From contig JASJDH010000002.1 in NCBI GenBank assembly GCA_030065175.1, forward strand, positions 1-46,463: a stretch of DNA of 46,463 nucleotides. The letters are read 5' to 3'. The position numbers and the translations under genes are program-made. Below the pieces are notes generated by a model. It was given only the letters and a program-made list of their open reading frames with translations, made no database searches and was not told the DNA's origin. Shown here one piece after another: positions 16,018 through 25,195 of this stretch. This DNA is from Leptolyngbyaceae cyanobacterium MO_188.B28. Its GTDB lineage: Bacteria > Cyanobacteriota > Cyanobacteriia > Phormidesmidales > Phormidesmidaceae. The stretch's first letter is position 1. Each line of letters opens with the position of its first letter.

Positions 16018-18252
16018 ATGGAGCAAAAGGACCCTAAAGACTATATAGAAGAAATTGATCTTCAGAAGTATTGGTTAGTTCTGAAGCGACATTGGCTAGT
16101 CGCCTCTGGTGTATTTATCACTTGTGTCGCCGCCTCAGCCTACTTCGCTTTAACTCAGAAGACAGTTTACAAAGCCACTGGAGAACTGATCATACGGACC
16201 GATCGAACCAGTGCTCTGACTGGTGTCGGCGTTGGACTCGGAGATCCTAAGGGGGTCACTGTTAAAAGTGATCCGTTGGTTACCCAATCCGCTATTTTCA
16301 GTTCTCTCCCGGTGCTGACGGAAACGGTTGTGGAGCTGGATTTGAAGAGTGGCAGCGGAGCGCCCTTAAATCCAAAAGCCATCAAAAGAGGGTTAACGGT
16401 AAGTCCTGTCGCCCAGACTGATATTCTTTTAGTTTCGTATGAATCTCCCAATCCTGAGTTGGCGGCGGCGATCGTCAACCAGTTGATGAAATCTTACATT
16501 ACGATTAACATTCAGACAAATCGAGCTGAAGCCACCGCCGCCCGAAAGTTTATTGAGAAACAATTGCCTCAAGCTGAGGCGGCGGTAAATCAGACGGCTG
16601 AAGCGTTACGCCAATTTAAAGCGGATAATCGCATTATTTCGCTTGACCAAGAGGCGAGGGCGACGGTCAATGAGATCGCTAACCTGGATAAGCAGATTAA
16701 TCAAGTTCAATCCCAATTAGCAGAGGTCGATACTCGGGCGGCTACATTGCGGCAAAAACTCGGTATGCCTTTGGAGCAGGCGGCTACGGTTAGCAGTTTA
16801 AGCCAATCACTAGGGGTTCAAAATGTTTTAGCGGCTCTCCAGGCTGTTCAGAGTCAGTTGGCGGACGCCCAGGCGCGTTATACGTCGAGTCATCCCACTA
16901 TTCGCGCGCTTCAGCGTCAAGAGGCGGCTCAACAGCAGCTATTGCAAGCTCGCATTGCTGAAGTGATTGGGGTGGGCGTCAATGTTCCGGTCAGCAATTT
17001 GCAGATGGATAGTCTCCGGCAGGATCTAACGTCCCAATTAGCGCAGGCTGAAATCAGTCGTCTCAGTCTTCTCAGCAATCTGGACACGTTATCCGCAACC
17101 CGAGACGCCTATATTGATTGGGCGGATGTGTTTCCTAGTCTAGAAAAAACTCAATTTGATTTGGAAAGGCAGTTTAGCGCTGCTAGTTCTACCTATCAGG
17201 ACCTGCAAAAGCGGTTCCAGGAAATACGATTGGCGGAGAATCAAAACGTCGGTAGCGCCCAAATACTTGAATCGGCTTCGACCCCTAAGAATCCGATTGA
17301 AACCGGTAAGAATAAGTATCTCTTTGGGGGAGCAGTTGTTGGGGGCTTACTGGGGGTTGCGGCTGCCTTTTTCTTAGATCTGATCGACAAATCTGTTAAA
17401 ACTGCGAAAGATGCGGAGGCGCTGTTTGGATATACCCTACTGGGGGTGATTCCAAAATTTGACACCCAGATTGCGGAGGAAACGCTAGAAGAGTTCTCGG
17501 ACAGTTCCAGTCAGATATCCCCGCGCATTGTTGCATTTAGCTACACCCACCCTTTGATCAGCGGTTCTTACCAGATGCTTCAGGCCAATCTGAAGTTTAT
17601 GAGTTCAGATAAGAAATTCAAGACCTTGGTGATTACCAGTTCTGTGCCTAAAGAGGGTAAATCTGAGGTTTGTGCTAATTTGGCTGCCACATTAGCCCAG
17701 GTTGGACAGCGGGTGTTATTGGTGGATGCTGATTTGCGATCGCCCTGTCAGCATCATCTCTGGAATGTGATGAACACCGTTGGCTTGACCCATGTTCTGG
17801 TGGGGGAAGGAAAGCTGAACCAAGCCGCTAAAAAGGTCGCCGGTAATCTGACCATCTTAACGGCCGGAGTTGTCCCTCCTAATCCGCTAGCGCTGCTGGA
17901 TTCTGAACGCATGGTTTCGCTGATCGAATTGTTTTCTCAACAATTTGATTACGTTATTTTTGACACGCCTCCCTTAGTCGGGGCTGCGGAAGCAGCGATT
18001 TTGGGTAAAGCCACGGATGGCGTATTGCTTGTGACTCGTCCCAGGCTAGTTGACTCCATTAGCGCCATCTCCGCTGATTCTCTCCTCTCACGGTCGGGCG
18101 CCCGTGTTCTCGGGCTGATCGCCAATGGGGTGGAACTGAATAACGAGCATGATCGTTACAACTACTACACCCAAACCCAGCTTGACCAAGGCCCTGAAGA
18201 GTCAGCCGATTGGGTGAATGAGGCTGCTTTCTCCTCCAGCGAATCACTCTAG
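16018..18252 (+). CDS. Wzc-like polysaccharide co-polymerase and bacterial tyrosine autokinase
   Basis: This 744-residue inner-membrane protein joins a Wzz chain-length domain to a cytoplasmic BY-kinase, which controls polymerisation and export through cycles of autophosphorylation. A first membrane helix (VASGVFITCVAASAYFAL) is near residues 28-45, coiled coil fills the periplasmic part, and a second helix (FGGAVVGGLLGVAAAFFL) lies near 440-460. The kinase part has Walker A SSVPKEGKS (about 541-549), Walker A' VLLVDADLRSP (about 566-576) and Walker B YVIFDTPPL (about 645-653). A short Tyr cluster DRYNYYTQTQ near 713-722 is the probable phosphorylation site. It abuts the export gene. Confidence 0.95.
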   Translation: MEQKDPKDYIEEIDLQKYWLVLKRHWLVASGVFITCVAASAYFALTQKTVYKATGELIIRTDRTSALTGVGVGLGDPKGVTVKSDPLVTQSAIFSSLPVLTETVVELDLKSGSGAPLNPKAIKRGLTVSPVAQTDILLVSYESPNPELAAAIVNQLMKSYITINIQTNRAEATAARKFIEKQLPQAEAAVNQTAEALRQFKADNRIISLDQEARATVNEIANLDKQINQVQSQLAEVDTRAATLRQKLGMPLEQAATVSSLSQSLGVQNVLAALQAVQSQLADAQARYTSSHPTIRALQRQEAAQQQLLQARIAEVIGVGVNVPVSNLQMDSLRQDLTSQLAQAEISRLSLLSNLDTLSATRDAYIDWADVFPSLEKTQFDLERQFSAASSTYQDLQKRFQEIRLAENQNVGSAQILESASTPKNPIETGKNKYLFGGAVVGGLLGVAAAFFLDLIDKSVKTAKDAEALFGYTLLGVIPKFDTQIAEETLEEFSDSSSQISPRIVAFSYTHPLISGSYQMLQANLKFMSSDKKFKTLVITSSVPKEGKSEVCANLAATLAQVGQRVLLVDADLRSPCQHHLWNVMNTVGLTHVLVGEGKLNQAAKKVAGNLTILTAGVVPPNPLALLDSERMVSLIELFSQQFDYVIFDTPPLVGAAEAAILGKATDGVLLVTRPRLVDSISAISADSLLSRSGARVLGLIANGVELNNEHDRYNYYTQTQLDQGPEESADWVNEAAFSSSESL

Positions 18253-18300
18253 ATGGTGGGTCTCAGCAGTTGCCTGGTTGAATTTGTTGTCAGCATAGAT

Positions 18301-19422
18301 ATGTTTTCTAAAAGTTGTCGATATCTGCCCCAAAAGCTGTCCCAATCCATTGCCGCCGCCCTCCTGATAGGGGTGGCGGTTCCTCAGGCTCCTGGGGCGG
18401 CCCAACAAACTCCCCTGCCCACCCTACCCCCATCGCGATCGCAGCCTTCGCTCCTCTTGCCTACGGGGGCTTTGGATGTGAATCGTTCTCCTTACGCCAA
18501 CTATATATTGGGGCCAGGAGATGAAGTTAATATCACTGTCATTGGCTTTGAAGAGTTTGACGGCTCCTACGCTGTTCTGCCAGACGGCTCCATTACCTTG
18601 CCCCTGATTGGCTCAGTGACCGCGACAGGGCAGACAATTGACTCCCTTTCTAGGGACTTGACCATTCGGCTCAGTCAATTTTTGATTGAGCCTGTGGTCA
18701 GTGTCAGACTCACGACCCTACGTCCGGTGATTGTCAATGTGGCTGGGGAAGTTTATCGGCCAGGGCCGATTCAACTCAATAGTCTGTCGAACACTAATAA
18801 CCGGGTCGACTCCAACTCAAGAATTAATTTGCCGACTCTCAGCGCTGCTCTATTGGCGGCTGGCGGTATTAAACGGCAGGCCGATATTCGCCATATTTCA
18901 GTGAAACGGATGCTGCCCGGCGGTCGGACTGAAACGTTCAATGTGAATCTTTGGAATGCCATAACCAGCTCTAATGCCCCAGATCACGAGATAGTACTCC
19001 GGGCGGGAGACACGATTTTTGTCCCCCAAGCGGTTGACGGCGCTGAAATTGATCCCCAGTTAGTGGCGTCCTCGACGCTGGCCCCCAATACCGTTCGGGT
19101 TCGGGTTGTGGGTGAAGTGACCCGACCGGGACAAGTCGAAGTACCACCGAATAGTTCCATATCCAGCGCCGTCGCCATTGCCGGCGGTCCCACTGAAGAC
19201 GCCCAACTCAAAGAAGTGGCTTTGGTGCGGATGCGGGAAGGCGGCCAAGTGGAAGAACAGGTGATTGATCTCCGTAATTTGGTGGATGAGTATCAGATTC
19301 AAGATGGCGACGTGGTCTTTGTCCCTAAAGCAGGAACGCCCGCGTTATTGGATGGGGTGCGTCGCTTCGCTGGGGCGTTCATCTCGCCGATCAACCTGAT
19401 TCTGCAAATTCTTAGGCTGTAG
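18301..19422 (+). CDS. Wza-like polysaccharide export protein (SLBB domains)
   Basis: This protein forms or gates the outer-membrane route for the polysaccharide. ATG 18301 begins a good signal peptide (basic n-region, then SIAAALLIGVAVPQAPGAA). An in-frame ATG at 18253, directly after the kinase stop, adds 16 residues and weakens the signal. The export domain follows: YILGPGDEVNITVIGFEEFD, then VLPDGSITLPLIGSVTATGQ. Two SLBB segments start at VNVAGEVYRPGPIQL and VRVVGEVTRPGQVEVPPNSS. There is no lipobox Cys, unlike enteric Wza; many cyanobacterial homologues also lack it. It is translationally adjacent to the kinase gene, the classic wzc/wza pairing. Confidence 0.92.
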   Translation: MFSKSCRYLPQKLSQSIAAALLIGVAVPQAPGAAQQTPLPTLPPSRSQPSLLLPTGALDVNRSPYANYILGPGDEVNITVIGFEEFDGSYAVLPDGSITLPLIGSVTATGQTIDSLSRDLTIRLSQFLIEPVVSVRLTTLRPVIVNVAGEVYRPGPIQLNSLSNTNNRVDSNSRINLPTLSAALLAAGGIKRQADIRHISVKRMLPGGRTETFNVNLWNAITSSNAPDHEIVLRAGDTIFVPQAVDGAEIDPQLVASSTLAPNTVRVRVVGEVTRPGQVEVPPNSSISSAVAIAGGPTEDAQLKEVALVRMREGGQVEEQVIDLRNLVDEYQIQDGDVVFVPKAGTPALLDGVRRFAGAFISPINLILQILRL

Positions 19423-19619
19423 TTGTCGATTTCTATAGGGCGATGACGATGACGGGGGGCCTATTCATCTACGGCTACCCGATAAAATTTGGATGGTTGA
19501 TGCGTTTTCCTAAACGCCAGAGGTTCTCTCTCGACATTCGCACCAGCGCATTTTTTTCTGATTGGGGCCGCATCTTGGACTGCTTCTCCTTCTAGGGCGC
19601 AACATAAGGTGTTATCCCA

Positions 19620-20849
19620 TTGTTGACATATCAAGACGTTTTGATCCGCTGCCTGGACAAGCTTCTCTTAATGGGCGCTTTGGGATTGTTGATCCCGAAT
19701 GTTGTCCTGTTGATTGAATGTGTCGCCGCCCTCTTTTGGCGATCGGCAGAGGCTGTTGAATCTGAATTAGATGAACATCCCAATTTGGCGGTTTTGATGC
19801 CTGCCCATGATGAAGCCGTCTGCATTCGCGCAACGTTGGAAACCATTACGCCGCAGCTCCAGGCATCCGATCGATTGGTGGTGGTGGCTGACAACTGCAG
19901 TGATGAGACGGCGGCGATCGCGCGGATGGCTGGAGCGACGGTGATCGAACGGCAGGATGCTGAGCGTCGCGGGAAGGGATTCGCCTTGGACTATGGTCTG
20001 CAGTGTCTAGAGGCTGATCCCCCCGATGGGGTGATATTGGTGGATGCCGATTGTCGAGTTCAGGCCAGCGCCCTGCAGTCTATTTTCCAAAAAGCGATCG
20101 CAACCGGGCGACCAGTCCAGGCGGTGTACCTAATGGAGCAACCGGAGAATCCTAGCGTTAAAGATGCGATTTCCGCCTTTGCCTTTAAGGTCAAGAATCT
20201 GGTGCGACCGCTGGGGTTAACCCAATTAGACTTTCCCTGTCCTTTGACGGGGTCTGGCATGGCGTTTCCTTGGGCCGCCATTCGGTCAGCGGATTTGGCC
20301 AGCGGCCATATTGTGGAAGATATGAAGTTGGGGTTAGATTTGGCGATCGCAGGCTACCCGCCAACCCTATGCGCCACGGCTCTTGTGGTGGGTTGTCTAC
20401 CTCAACAGGAACAGGCCGCCAACAGCCAGAGAACCCGTTGGGAGCATGGCCATCTGCAAACAATATCAGCCTATCTTCCTGTCTTACTCAAAGCCTCAAT
20501 TCAACAGAAGCGCTTCGATTTGTTGATCATGGCGCTAGACTTAGCGATCCCCCCCCTTTCTTTACTAGTGAGTATCTGGCTAGGTTTGACCATTGTCGCT
20601 TGCTTAGCAGGAATTTTAGGGACTTCCTGGTTGCCATCTATTCTCTTAGCGGTTTCAGGAAGCATGCTCTTTACCGCCATATTTGGAGTCTGGCTTAAGT
20701 TTGGCAGAGCTGAATTATCCTTACGAAGACTATTAGAAATTCCTCTCTATATTCTCTGGAAAATTCCTCTTTACCTCAGATTCCTGATCCAGCCACAAAA
20801 ACGCTGGGTTCGAACGGAAAGAGATACTGTTGATACAACAGAACCTTGA
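19620..20849 (+). CDS. Membrane-bound family 2 glycosyltransferase with QxxRW-like motif
   Basis: This 409-residue enzyme has one N-terminal membrane helix (LMGALGLLIPNVVLLIECVA), a GT2 domain (LAVLMPAHDEAVCIRATLET, then VVVADNCSDETAAIA and RRGKGFALDYGL), a metal-binding DAD at 142-144, and QRTRW at 270-274, which resembles the Q(Q/R)xRW motif of processive synthases. Two or three C-terminal helices follow (LLVSIWLGLTIVACLAGILG and a second). It may be a processive or lipid-sugar transferase of the cellulose/hyaluronan-synthase superfamily, though it lacks the larger pore region. It probably starts at TTG 19620 with AAGG ten bases upstream. It lies between the export gene and a sulfotransferase on the same strand. 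Confidence 0.85.
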   Translation: MLTYQDVLIRCLDKLLLMGALGLLIPNVVLLIECVAALFWRSAEAVESELDEHPNLAVLMPAHDEAVCIRATLETITPQLQASDRLVVVADNCSDETAAIARMAGATVIERQDAERRGKGFALDYGLQCLEADPPDGVILVDADCRVQASALQSIFQKAIATGRPVQAVYLMEQPENPSVKDAISAFAFKVKNLVRPLGLTQLDFPCPLTGSGMAFPWAAIRSADLASGHIVEDMKLGLDLAIAGYPPTLCATALVVGCLPQQEQAANSQRTRWEHGHLQTISAYLPVLLKASIQQKRFDLLIMALDLAIPPLSLLVSIWLGLTIVACLAGILGTSWLPSILLAVSGSMLFTAIFGVWLKFGRAELSLRRLLEIPLYILWKIPLYLRFLIQPQKRWVRTERDTVDTTEP

Positions 20850-20894
20850 TGTGATTGTTCCAATCTCACACCATATTTCCTTAACTGTCCTTCT

Positions 20895-20938
20895 CCCCTC
20901 TCCCAAGCTGGGGAGAGGGGCTGGGGGTGAGGGCGATT
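20895..20938 (+). repeat. Dispersed GGGAGAGGGG hairpin repeat with TGGGGGTGAGGGC tail
   Basis: CCCCTCTCCC (20895-20904) pairs with GGGAGAGGGG (20911-20920), followed by CTGGGGGTGAGGGCG. The same hairpin and tail, in the same orientation, recur near 21,938, 30,001 and 30,122. It sits 22 bases before a sulfotransferase start codon. Confidence 0.75.
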
Positions 20939-20960
20939 TGTCAAATAAACGATATATCCT

Positions 20961-21848
20961 ATGAATAACTATCCAGATTTTATTATTATTGGGGCGATGA
21001 AATGTGCGACCACAACACTGCACGAACAACTGGCCGCACAGTCTGGAATTTTCATGAGTGAGCCTAAAGAGCCTAATTTCTTTAGTGATTCGCCTGAGTA
21101 TGAACAAGGAATCGAGTGGTACAAAGCCTTATTTCAGTCTGCTGACGCGGATGATTTATGTGGCGAATCGAGCACCCATTACACAAAGCTGCCGACTTAC
21201 CCCCAAACCATTGAGCGAATTCAGTCTCATCTTCCTGAGGGGATGAAATTCATCTATATGATGCGGCATCCGGTTGATCGGTTGGTCTCACAATATATTC
21301 ACGAATGGTCTCAATGTAATATCACCGTTGACATTAATCAGGCAATCTATAGCCATCCAGAACTCATTCAATATAGTCAATACAGTATGCAGCTAAAGCC
21401 CTATCTCGATAAATTTGGGCCTCAAAATGTGCTGCCAGTTTTTATGGAGCGATTTCGCAGTCATCCCCAAGAAGAGCTCGAAAGGATTTGTCGGTTTATC
21501 GGGTACTCTGCTAAACCAACGTGGGTGGAGGAAATTACCCAACAGCATTTATCCAATGAACGGATGAAGAAGAGCGCTTGGCGCGATTTCTTGGTGGATG
21601 CGCCGATATTAAGCTTGCTGCGCCGAACCTTAGTTCCCAAAGGCGTGCGCACCTGGGTTAGAAGTTGGTGGCAGATGAAAAAAAGGCCCGAGCTTGAACC
21701 GGTACAGCAGGACTATTTGCAAACTATCTTCGATGAAGATTTATCAGTACTAGGTACTTGGCTAGGGGTTGAACTCAATTGCCAAGAGTTCAAATCCACT
21801 GTTGTGAAAGAGCCAAGTGAATGGGCCGATTTAATTCAGCTTAATTAA
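20961..21848 (+). CDS. Sulfotransferase (PAPS-dependent, heparan-sulfotransferase-like fold)
   Basis: This 295-residue protein should transfer sulfate from PAPS to a polysaccharide or glycolipid. The 5'-phosphosulfate loop is GAMKCATTTL (11-20, with Lys14), and the 3'-phosphate site is RHPVDRLVSQYIHEW (102-116, Arg102 and Ser110). SEPKEPNFFSD matches the KEPxFF motif of the Sulfotransfer_1/NDST-like group. It is the last gene of the first rightward block, directly after the membrane GT2, and converges on the leftward block. No signal peptide is present, so it is probably cytoplasmic and acts on precursors. The acceptor is unknown. Confidence 0.9.
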   Translation: MNNYPDFIIIGAMKCATTTLHEQLAAQSGIFMSEPKEPNFFSDSPEYEQGIEWYKALFQSADADDLCGESSTHYTKLPTYPQTIERIQSHLPEGMKFIYMMRHPVDRLVSQYIHEWSQCNITVDINQAIYSHPELIQYSQYSMQLKPYLDKFGPQNVLPVFMERFRSHPQEELERICRFIGYSAKPTWVEEITQQHLSNERMKKSAWRDFLVDAPILSLLRRTLVPKGVRTWVRSWWQMKKRPELEPVQQDYLQTIFDEDLSVLGTWLGVELNCQEFKSTVVKEPSEWADLIQLN

Positions 21849-22136
21849 TTGCGGTGACGTAATCGCCCACTCTACGAGAAGAGCAAGCTCTACACGCTAA
21901 ATCCCTCTCCCCCGGGAGAGGGACTTTGATTCTGGCTCCCTTCTCCCTCAGGGAGAAGGGTTGGTGATGAGGGCGGTTCATCCCGATATTCAGCAACGAC
22001 GTCTACTACGCGGGATCTTTTGTCAGTCAAGGGATCTGCGGATAAATAAAATCCCATCCACCCATCCACCCATCCACTGCCTTTTACTGGGACTTTATTT
22101 TCACGCAACTCCCCAAATAGAGTTGTCACGCCCCCT
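21849..22136. repeat. Convergent intergenic region with tandem hairpin repeats
   Basis: Two perfect stems stand in tandem: CCCTCTCCC/GGGAGAGGG at 21903-21922 and CCCTTCTCCC-TCA-GGGAGAAGGG at 21938-21960, the second followed by TTGGTGATGAGGGC. At 22053-22076 the unit CCCATCCA is repeated three times without mismatch. The region separates two convergent operons, so the hairpins could end transcription in both directions. Confidence 0.65.
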
Positions 22137-23300
22137 TTAAAGAGACTTCCGTGATTTGTCGGGTGTGTTTGATTGTGAAACATTATTCGGCGCTAAAGGA
22201 GTGAATTGATTCGCGAGGGCGTGGGCAATTGCTTGATGTCCAGCTGGGTCTAAATGCATATAGTCAAAAAGAATGTACATAGGGTCGTATTGCTTCTCTT
22301 CTTTAGCAATATGCTGACGACCTGATTGGAGCGGTTGGACTCCACTCAAATAAGGAATGTTGAGTTCGTCACAAATCTCCGCGAGCTTCTGGGCGGGATC
22401 GATCGCAATTCTTTGACGAGGGACAAATTTTTCATTGTCGAAAATATCATCGAAGACCATGAATCGAGAAGGCATGTAGACAACGATAAATTTTCGCTTA
22501 TCCTCTAAAATACTGTCCCTTAAAATAGCTAAATCGTGTTCAAACTGGACCCAAGCTTTCCCTGATAATTCAGGATCTACATCTGCTTGCTTCCAGCCAA
22601 ACGCTAATATAGGACCAAAGGGTTCCTGAGGGGAAATTTGGTGATTATTCAAACCCAGAATATAAAAAATACGTTGGGAATTAATACTTAACCACGAAAC
22701 CAGAGCGAAGTTTTTATAAACCCGCTTGATCTGAATGGTTAGCCGCTTGAAAGGGGAGGATGCTCGCTCGGGAAGATATTTGTTGGTGGGTAAGCTGGGT
22801 TCTTTGTCCTGGTTAATCCAGCCAAAGGAAACCATGTTGTTACTTACCGCTAAAATCACAACATTCGGATCATAGCGGGACCAAAGTTCAAGGTACCCCT
22901 TGTTGAGGGTGGGCAGATCTCGAGTCGGTTGACCAGCATTGAGTTGGTGGGTCTGAGGGTATTGTTCTCGGAGCAAATCGACTAATTGAGAGGACCATGT
23001 CGCCTCTCTAGACACCCCTGTGCCAAATGTGGTTGAATCACCCAATGCCAGAATTCGGAATTCCCCCTCTGGTTTATCAATGGGTAATCGTTCTGAGCGG
23101 AAGCCGTCTTCATTGACGTTTATGGGGTGTCCCCCAGTAAATTCCTGATCAAAAATGTTGTGAATATATTGGGGCGCTACCGTTCGAATGGTGCCCTCGA
23201 TTACTGCAAGGGTGAGGAGGACTTTGCACCCATCAACTGCAATGTGGCGAATTGTTTGAGAAACTATTTTTCGTGAGTTAACGCTAAACAAGGAATGCAT
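22137..23300 (-). CDS. SGNH/GDSL-family hydrolase (AlgJ/AlgX-like partner of MBOAT)
   Basis: This 387-residue protein has an N-terminal hydrophobic anchor (about residues 19-40) and an SGNH fold. ILALGDSTTFGTGV carries the nucleophile Ser89, LNAGQPTRDLPT supplies the Gly/Asn block, VILAVSNNMVSFGW is a further conserved strand, and DYMHLDPAGHQ (346-356) supplies the Asp-His pair. Proteins like this act with MBOAT acyltransferases to place or remove acetyl groups on exported polysaccharides. The MBOAT gene is directly upstream, with a 20-base gap, so the two form one unit. The active-site set is complete, so it should be an active esterase or transacylase; substrate unknown. Confidence 0.85.
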   Translation of the reverse strand: MHSLFSVNSRKIVSQTIRHIAVDGCKVLLTLAVIEGTIRTVAPQYIHNIFDQEFTGGHPINVNEDGFRSERLPIDKPEGEFRILALGDSTTFGTGVSREATWSSQLVDLLREQYPQTHQLNAGQPTRDLPTLNKGYLELWSRYDPNVVILAVSNNMVSFGWINQDKEPSLPTNKYLPERASSPFKRLTIQIKRVYKNFALVSWLSINSQRIFYILGLNNHQISPQEPFGPILAFGWKQADVDPELSGKAWVQFEHDLAILRDSILEDKRKFIVVYMPSRFMVFDDIFDNEKFVPRQRIAIDPAQKLAEICDELNIPYLSGVQPLQSGRQHIAKEEKQYDPMYILFDYMHLDPAGHQAIAHALANQFTPLAPNNVSQSNTPDKSRKSL

Positions 23301-23320
23301 GATCTTCTAAAGAGGCGGAC

Positions 23321-24700
23321 TTAGAATTGGAAATATATAAATTCAGGATTAGACGCCCCAGCAAATGTAAAAAATAGAGCGATCGCGGATGCAATGGTTA
23401 CCCATTTTGTGAACTTGGGTTTTTCTTGAAACCACAAAGTCCAACCTTGCTTAAGCTTTAATCGCTCAATCAATAAGATCAATCCAAGCACTGCAATGGG
23501 ACGAAAATCTAATGGGATGTAGCCACTGGCAAGCCCGCCCACCCTTTGCAGAATGGTGACAGCATCCTGAAAATTATTGACTCGGAAAAAGATCCAGGAT
23601 AAACAGATCAGGTGAAAGGTAATTACCCAGCGCACCGCCCTCCAAAAGATATTTTTTGGGGTGCGCTCCCACTTCATGGCGCGTTCTACAGAGAGAAGAA
23701 ATCCTTGCAGACCTCCCCAAATCACCCAAGTCCATCCGGCGCCGTGCCAAAGCCCCCCCAAGAGCATTGTGATCATTAAATTAGCGTAGGTTCGAACGGG
23801 GCCTTTGCGATTTCCCCCTAAAGGAATGTACAAATAATCCCTTAACCAGGTTGAAAGGGTGATGTGCCATCGTCTCCAAAAATCTCGAATACTGCAGGCT
23901 AAGTAGGGGGCGTCAAAATTTTGCGGTAGTCGAATACCGAGGAGTTTCGCGGATCCGATTGCAACATCAGAATATCCAGAAAAGTCACAGTAAATTTGAA
24001 TAGCAAAGGCGTAGGCGGCTAATATCAATCCAACGCCAGACACCATATCGGGAGACGCAAAAGCCTCATTGGCAATATGCGCCATCGGATCGGCAATGTA
24101 GACTTTTTTGAATATTCCCCACAATATTTGGGCGATGCCGCCTCTAATTTGTCGCCAGTCAACCGAGGCGCGCGCTTCTAATTGGGGAATGAGTTCATCC
24201 GATCGAACAATAGGGCCTGCAATCAGTTGCGGAAAAAAACAAACATAGATAGCCACATCTAGAATTGAGCGTTTAGCGGCGATCGCGCCCCGGTAAACGT
24301 CAATTGTGTAGCTCATTGTCTGAAAAGTGTAGAAGGAAATGCCTAACGGTAAAACCCAGTTCAGCTCTGGCCAGGGCCGGATGCCAATTAGGGTAAAGGC
24401 AGAGTCAGAGAAAAAGTCTGCATATTTAAAGGTAAATAAAAGACCGAGATTGAGGGTTAAGGAGACCAATAAACTAGTTTGGCGGATCCACGGTTTCTTA
24501 GCCGCCTCAATAACCCTGGCCGCAGTGTAGTCAACTAAGGTTGAAAATACTAGCAATAAAGAAAAAGGGATACTCCAAGACCAGTAGAAAATGTAACTGG
24601 CAAGAAGAAGTAATAATCGGCGGTAATAAGGGGTAAATAAATAGTATAGGTAAACGACAATGACTAGAAATACTAAATATGTATTGGAATTGAATAGCAT
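23321..24700 (-). CDS. MBOAT family O-acyltransferase (AlgI/DltB-like)
   Basis: This 459-residue polytopic membrane protein should pass acyl groups (usually acetyl) across the membrane to a polysaccharide. Family landmarks are VLPLGISFYTFQTMSYTIDV, FFPQLIAGPIVRSDELIPQL, YCDFSGYSDVAIGSAKLLGI, FWRRWHITLSTWLRDYLYIP followed by LGGNRKG, and the catalytic His in MLLGGLWHGAGWTW (near residue 318). Length and motif order match AlgI. It is followed after 20 bases by the SGNH hydrolase gene. A 495-base gap separates it from the O-antigen ligase gene, so it may have its own promoter. Confidence 0.95.
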   Translation of the reverse strand: MLFNSNTYLVFLVIVVYLYYLFTPYYRRLLLLLASYIFYWSWSIPFSLLLVFSTLVDYTAARVIEAAKKPWIRQTSLLVSLTLNLGLLFTFKYADFFSDSAFTLIGIRPWPELNWVLPLGISFYTFQTMSYTIDVYRGAIAAKRSILDVAIYVCFFPQLIAGPIVRSDELIPQLEARASVDWRQIRGGIAQILWGIFKKVYIADPMAHIANEAFASPDMVSGVGLILAAYAFAIQIYCDFSGYSDVAIGSAKLLGIRLPQNFDAPYLACSIRDFWRRWHITLSTWLRDYLYIPLGGNRKGPVRTYANLMITMLLGGLWHGAGWTWVIWGGLQGFLLSVERAMKWERTPKNIFWRAVRWVITFHLICLSWIFFRVNNFQDAVTILQRVGGLASGYIPLDFRPIAVLGLILLIERLKLKQGWTLWFQEKPKFTKWVTIASAIALFFTFAGASNPEFIYFQF

Positions 24701-25195
24701 TTAGTCTTTGCTCTTTGGCGATTTTTTTCGAGTTATGGAGGGATTTTGGGAATTCTAAAGAGGATTAATTTCAACATTCTTTGGATCAGCCCTGATTGTT
24801 TGTAGAGACACCAAAATACCCCCCTAAAAAGAGGGTTTATTCGGCTTTTTTCGCCTTGACCTTCTCGGAGAATAGGGAGGTTAAGGGGTATTGTTAATCG
24901 AAAAATATTTGCATGAATTGGCGCATGAGCTGTCGAAAAACTGCTGTATAGATAATTCTATTTTCAGTTTTGCCTGGCCCTTTAGCCATTTAGACGAATT
25001 GGCGGTCATTTGAGTTTCAAATTATATGGACTCTTACTCAGAAATATGAACAGTTCTATCTGTCTTGTAAGGGTAAAGCTGCTCAGATGGATCCAGTGAG
25101 AAATACAAAGTATGAGAGACTATATTCTTTTTAAGAGATTTAATTGGTCTGGCTGATATTTCAATCTTATCCCCTGAAATATGATTGAATCTGGT
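24701..25195. other. Intergenic region with nested imperfect inverted repeat
   Basis: No gene is seen in these 495 bases. AATACCCC (24815-24822) is complementary to GGGGTATT (24885-24892). Inside it, CCTTGACCT and AGGTTAAGG pair with one mismatch. The structure resembles dispersed cyanobacterial CCCCCTTAAAAAGGG-type repeats. The remaining A+T-rich DNA before 24,700 may hold a promoter for the MBOAT/SGNH pair. Confidence 0.4.

Noticed and set aside
20733-21107. 124-codon leftward open frame
   Set aside because: It lies antisense to the membrane GT2 end, a dispersed repeat and the sulfotransferase start; no protein-like features.
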